This document shows, piece after piece, positions 6,204 through 8,165 of a stretch of 8,165 nt of DNA (the stretch's first letter is position 1; each line of letters begins with the position of its first letter). Made by a program: the position numbers and the translations under genes. Source of the stretch: Schleiferiaceae bacterium (GTDB lineage: Bacteria > Bacteroidota > Bacteroidia > Flavobacteriales > Schleiferiaceae). The stretch is from NCBI GenBank assembly GCA_025210575.1, contig JAOARK010000094.1, positions 1-8,165 of the forward strand. The letters run 5' to 3'. The notes beneath the pieces are model-generated. The model was not told the DNA's origin. It ran no database searches and saw nothing but the letters and a program-made list of their open reading frames with translations.

Positions 6204-7445
6204 TTAGACAATTTCTGCAGGGTAACAAACGAAGTGTTTTGTTACCACTTTCGTGAGATGATTCATGTCAAGTTGATCAGAAGCATCGAGTATGTCACGG
6301 GCCTCTCCTTGTTTGTTCAACAGCTGTATGCCAAAGTCTTTATTGTTGTATGCATGATTAGAAATTTGCTCTTGAATAATAAAGAAGTTTTCTTCTCCAT
6401 TTTGAAGGTTAAAATGGTCTTTCACCTTTTGCTTTAGATGCTCAATATGCGCATTGCTGAAGGCTTCATTCTGAAGTTCGATCTTTAATAATTTTCGGTC
6501 TACCAACATTTGACTCAACAATCTAAGTGCGTCATTTCCGTGGTGAGCCCATTCTTTAATGGCTCCCAAAATATCGTAGTCGTCAAGTTTGGCAAACTGA
6601 TCAAGAAGATCGGGGTCAGCTTTAAAATCTTGAAGAGTATATTGGTTATTCAAGAACAGTTTTAAAGGTGAACTTGCGAAAAGGCTTTCTCCATTTAATG
6701 CGAGATTTCTTGCTTTACGCAGAATATTTACAAGCATAAACTCTGCAGAAAGAACAGTTTTGTGAAGGTAAACTTGCCAGTACATTAACCTCCTAGCCAC
6801 TATAAATTTCTCGACTGAATAAATCCCTTTACTGTCTATTACCAAATGATCATTATGTACATTGAGCATCGTTAACAAACGTTCTGAGTTAATCGCTCCT
6901 TCTGTCACTCCCGTGTAGAAACTATCTCTTCTCAAATAATCTAAACGATCCATGTCCAATTGACTTGAGATCAAATCGTGCAAGAATTTTTTCGGGTAAT
7001 TATTCGTGAAAATGGAAATAGCCATCGTCAATTTACCATCAAACTCTTTATTGATTCTTTCCATGAAAAGCGTTGAAAGTTCTTCATGATGAATTCCCTT
7101 TACCACAGTATTTTCTAAAGCATGTGAAAATGGACCATGCCCAATATCATGCAGAAGAATGGCAATTTGAGTGGCTACTTTTTCTTCCTCCGTTATCTCA
7201 TGACCTTTGGCTCTGAGTATTTCGATGGCCCTTTGGGTTAAATGCATCGCACCCAAGGCATGATGAAATCGAGTATGATATGCCCCGGGATAAACCAAGT
7301 AGGTTAAACCCAATTGGGATATTCTTCTAAGTCGCTGAAAGTAAGGGTGTTCAAGAAGATCGAAAATTATTTCGTTTTGAATAGATATGAAACCGTAAAT
7401 AGGGTCGTTTAAAATCTTGAATTTGTTAGTGCTTTGGTGTTTCAC
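6204..7445 (-). CDS. HD-domain phosphohydrolase, SAMHD1/dGTPase-like (COG1078 type)
   Basis: This 413-residue cytoplasmic protein belongs to the HD superfamily related to bacterial dNTP triphosphohydrolases and SAMHD1. The metal and active-site signatures are complete: TRFHHALG with His62 (58-65), LLHDIGHGPFSHALE (97-111) with His99-Asp100 plus His103 and His108, His119/His120 in KGIHHEE, and the second metal Asp in SSQLDMDRLDY (Asp164). The N terminus KILNDPIYGFI (10-20) is typical of the family. The start is a GTG at 7445: an in-frame stop lies about 18 bases upstream and the next Met is residue 67, inside the domain. Family members cleave dNTPs, often with allosteric nucleotide activation, but the substrate here is not shown by the sequence. 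It is the first gene of the leftward cluster, 66 bp ahead of lpxD and divergent from porX. Confidence 0.92.
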   Translation of the reverse strand: MKHQSTNKFKILNDPIYGFISIQNEIIFDLLEHPYFQRLRRISQLGLTYLVYPGAYHTRFHHALGAMHLTQRAIEILRAKGHEITEEEKVATQIAILLHDIGHGPFSHALENTVVKGIHHEELSTLFMERINKEFDGKLTMAISIFTNNYPKKFLHDLISSQLDMDRLDYLRRDSFYTGVTEGAINSERLLTMLNVHNDHLVIDSKGIYSVEKFIVARRLMYWQVYLHKTVLSAEFMLVNILRKARNLALNGESLFASSPLKLFLNNQYTLQDFKADPDLLDQFAKLDDYDILGAIKEWAHHGNDALRLLSQMLVDRKLLKIELQNEAFSNAHIEHLKQKVKDHFNLQNGEENFFIIQEQISNHAYNNKDFGIQLLNKQGEARDILDASDQLDMNHLTKVVTKHFVCYPAEIV

Positions 7446-7474
7446 CTGCTTACTTTTCAGTTAATTTACGAATA

Positions 7475-7488
7475 TTAAAGGGCTTTAA
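7475..7488. promoter_or_regulatory. Operator-like palindrome in the HD gene/porX divergent region
   Basis: The 53-bp region between the HD gene start (7445) and the porX start (7499) must hold both promoters. It contains a perfect inverted repeat, TTAAAG-GG-CTTTAA (7475-7488), which can be lengthened by three more pairs if one base is bulged. On the - strand, TATATTTA (7493-7486) overlaps it and differs from the -7 consensus TAnnTTTG only in its last base. There is no T run, so it is not a terminator. A regulator site is possible, but short AT-rich palindromes are common by chance. Confidence 0.3.
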
Positions 7489-7498
7489 ATATACGGCT

Positions 7499-8165
7499 AT
7501 GAGCAAGATTAAAATACTTTGGGTTGATGATGAAATAGACATGCTAAAACCTCATATTATGTTTTTAGAACAGAAAGGATATGAGATAGTTACGGCTAAT
7601 AGCGGGGATGATGCATTAGATATTGTTGAAGCTGAGGTATTGGATATTGTGGTTTTGGATGAGAATATGCCAGGTATAACGGGCTTAGAAACGCTTGAAA
7701 AGGTGAAAGAGATAAAGCCAGAGCTACCGGTTGTTATGATTACCAAAAGTGAAGAGGAAAGGATAATGGATGATGCCATTGGCGGGAAGATCGCTGATTA
7801 TCTAATCAAACCTGTTAACCCCAACCAGATCTTATTGAGATTAAAAAAGAACCTGGATGAAAGACGTTTGGTTACGGAGAAAACAACCACAGACTATCAA
7901 CGCGAGTTTAGACAGTTGAGCATGGAAATGTCTATGGTTAACGATATGGAAGGGTGGCATGCTCTTTACCAAAAGCTTTTGACATGGGAATTGAAGCTCG
8001 ATGAATTGAGTGATGAAGGTTTGATGGAGATTTTAGCAATGCAGAAACGAGAGGCCAATGATCAATTTGGGAAGTTTATTGCCAATAACTATGAAGATTG
8101 GATGGGTGGCGATGAAGATGCTCCGCTACTTTCTCATCAGGTAATGAATAAGAAAATTGGCCCGC
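7499..8165 (+). CDS. porX: PorX-type response regulator (receiver + helical linker + start of PglZ/alkaline-phosphatase-like domain), 3' truncated
   Basis: The first 222 codons of a larger gene run off the window without a stop. Residues 1-118 are a complete receiver domain: acidic pair Asp10-Asp11, phospho-acceptor Asp54 in VVLDENMPG, Thr82 in VMITKS, and Lys104 in LIKP. Residues from about 120 to 205 are charged and helical, as in the linker bundle of PorX, with NDMEGWHALYQKLLTWELKL (148-167) as a recognisable PorX-like stretch. After about 205 the PglZ-type, alkaline-phosphatase-superfamily output domain would begin. PorX works with the histidine kinase PorY and, through SigP in Porphyromonas gingivalis, controls type IX secretion genes. 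ATG at 7499 is the natural start, since the receiver begins at residue 4. No Shine-Dalgarno sequence is seen. The call rests on the receiver plus linker; the output domain is mostly outside. Confidence 0.85.
   Translation, partial: MSKIKILWVDDEIDMLKPHIMFLEQKGYEIVTANSGDDALDIVEAEVLDIVVLDENMPGITGLETLEKVKEIKPELPVVMITKSEEERIMDDAIGGKIADYLIKPVNPNQILLRLKKNLDERRLVTEKTTTDYQREFRQLSMEMSMVNDMEGWHALYQKLLTWELKLDELSDEGLMEILAMQKREANDQFGKFIANNYEDWMGGDEDAPLLSHQVMNKKIGP

Noticed and set aside
6046..6228. A 60-codon - strand open frame bridging the HD gene end and the lpxD start
   Set aside because: It is out of frame with both, its protein is rich in Cys, Trp and Arg with no family resemblance, and most of it overlaps the two genuine genes.
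7477..7482. AAAGGG as a ribosome binding site for porX
   Set aside because: It lies 16 bases before the ATG, too far for a normal Shine-Dalgarno contact, and is part of the palindrome.
7552..7779. A 75-codon - strand open frame rich in Ser
   Set aside because: It lies fully opposite the receiver domain of porX, whose motifs are intact; the Ser-rich content is the antisense of Asp/Glu-rich coding sequence.

Overview
The window comes from a member of the Bacteroidota (Cytophagales- or Flavobacteria-like; the genus cannot be resolved from the sequence alone). Three things point there: a SusD/RagB outer-membrane nutrient-binding lipoprotein fragment, an LpxC–FabZ fusion protein, and a PorX-type response regulator of the type IX secretion system. 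The DNA is AT-rich, and most genes lack a clear Shine-Dalgarno sequence, which also fits this phylum.

Layout, left to right. At 1-590 on the + strand is the 3' end of a susD-like gene, followed by a strong hairpin terminator (about 607-635). It faces a leftward cluster that ends in its own hairpin at about 705-739. Read in transcription order on the - strand, that cluster is: an HD-domain phosphohydrolase (7445-6204), lpxD (6137-5109), an lpxC-fabZ fusion (5116-3722), lpxA (3715-2933), a small ABC ATPase (2930-2307), efp (2253-1690) and a second, divergent LpxD-like acyltransferase (1689-757). The genes from lpxD to the ATPase overlap or nearly touch, and efp abuts the last gene with no gap (TAG followed directly by ATG). 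Only the HD/lpxD gap (66 bp) and the ATPase/efp gap (53 bp) could hold internal promoters. At 7499-8165 on the + strand, divergent from the HD gene, is the 5' part of a porX-like gene that runs off the window. It opens before the stop codon is reached.

How the genes work together. LpxA, LpxC and LpxD carry out the first three committed steps of lipid A synthesis: O-acylation of UDP-GlcNAc, deacetylation, then N-acylation. The FabZ half of the fusion belongs to fatty-acid elongation and competes for the same 3-hydroxyacyl-ACP pool, so one polypeptide sits at the branch between phospholipid and lipid A. The HD enzyme, the ATPase and EF-P have no obvious step in this pathway. PorX links the locus by position to the type IX secretion system; in Porphyromonas gingivalis that system's cargo is anchored on A-LPS.

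Most of the window is well-understood core biology. The parts that stand out are the LpxD paralogue, which keeps the catalytic His but has changed several other conserved positions; the ABC ATPase, which lacks the Q-loop Gln and the switch His; and a small palindrome between the HD gene and porX. No mobile element, CRISPR array, tRNA or rRNA was seen.
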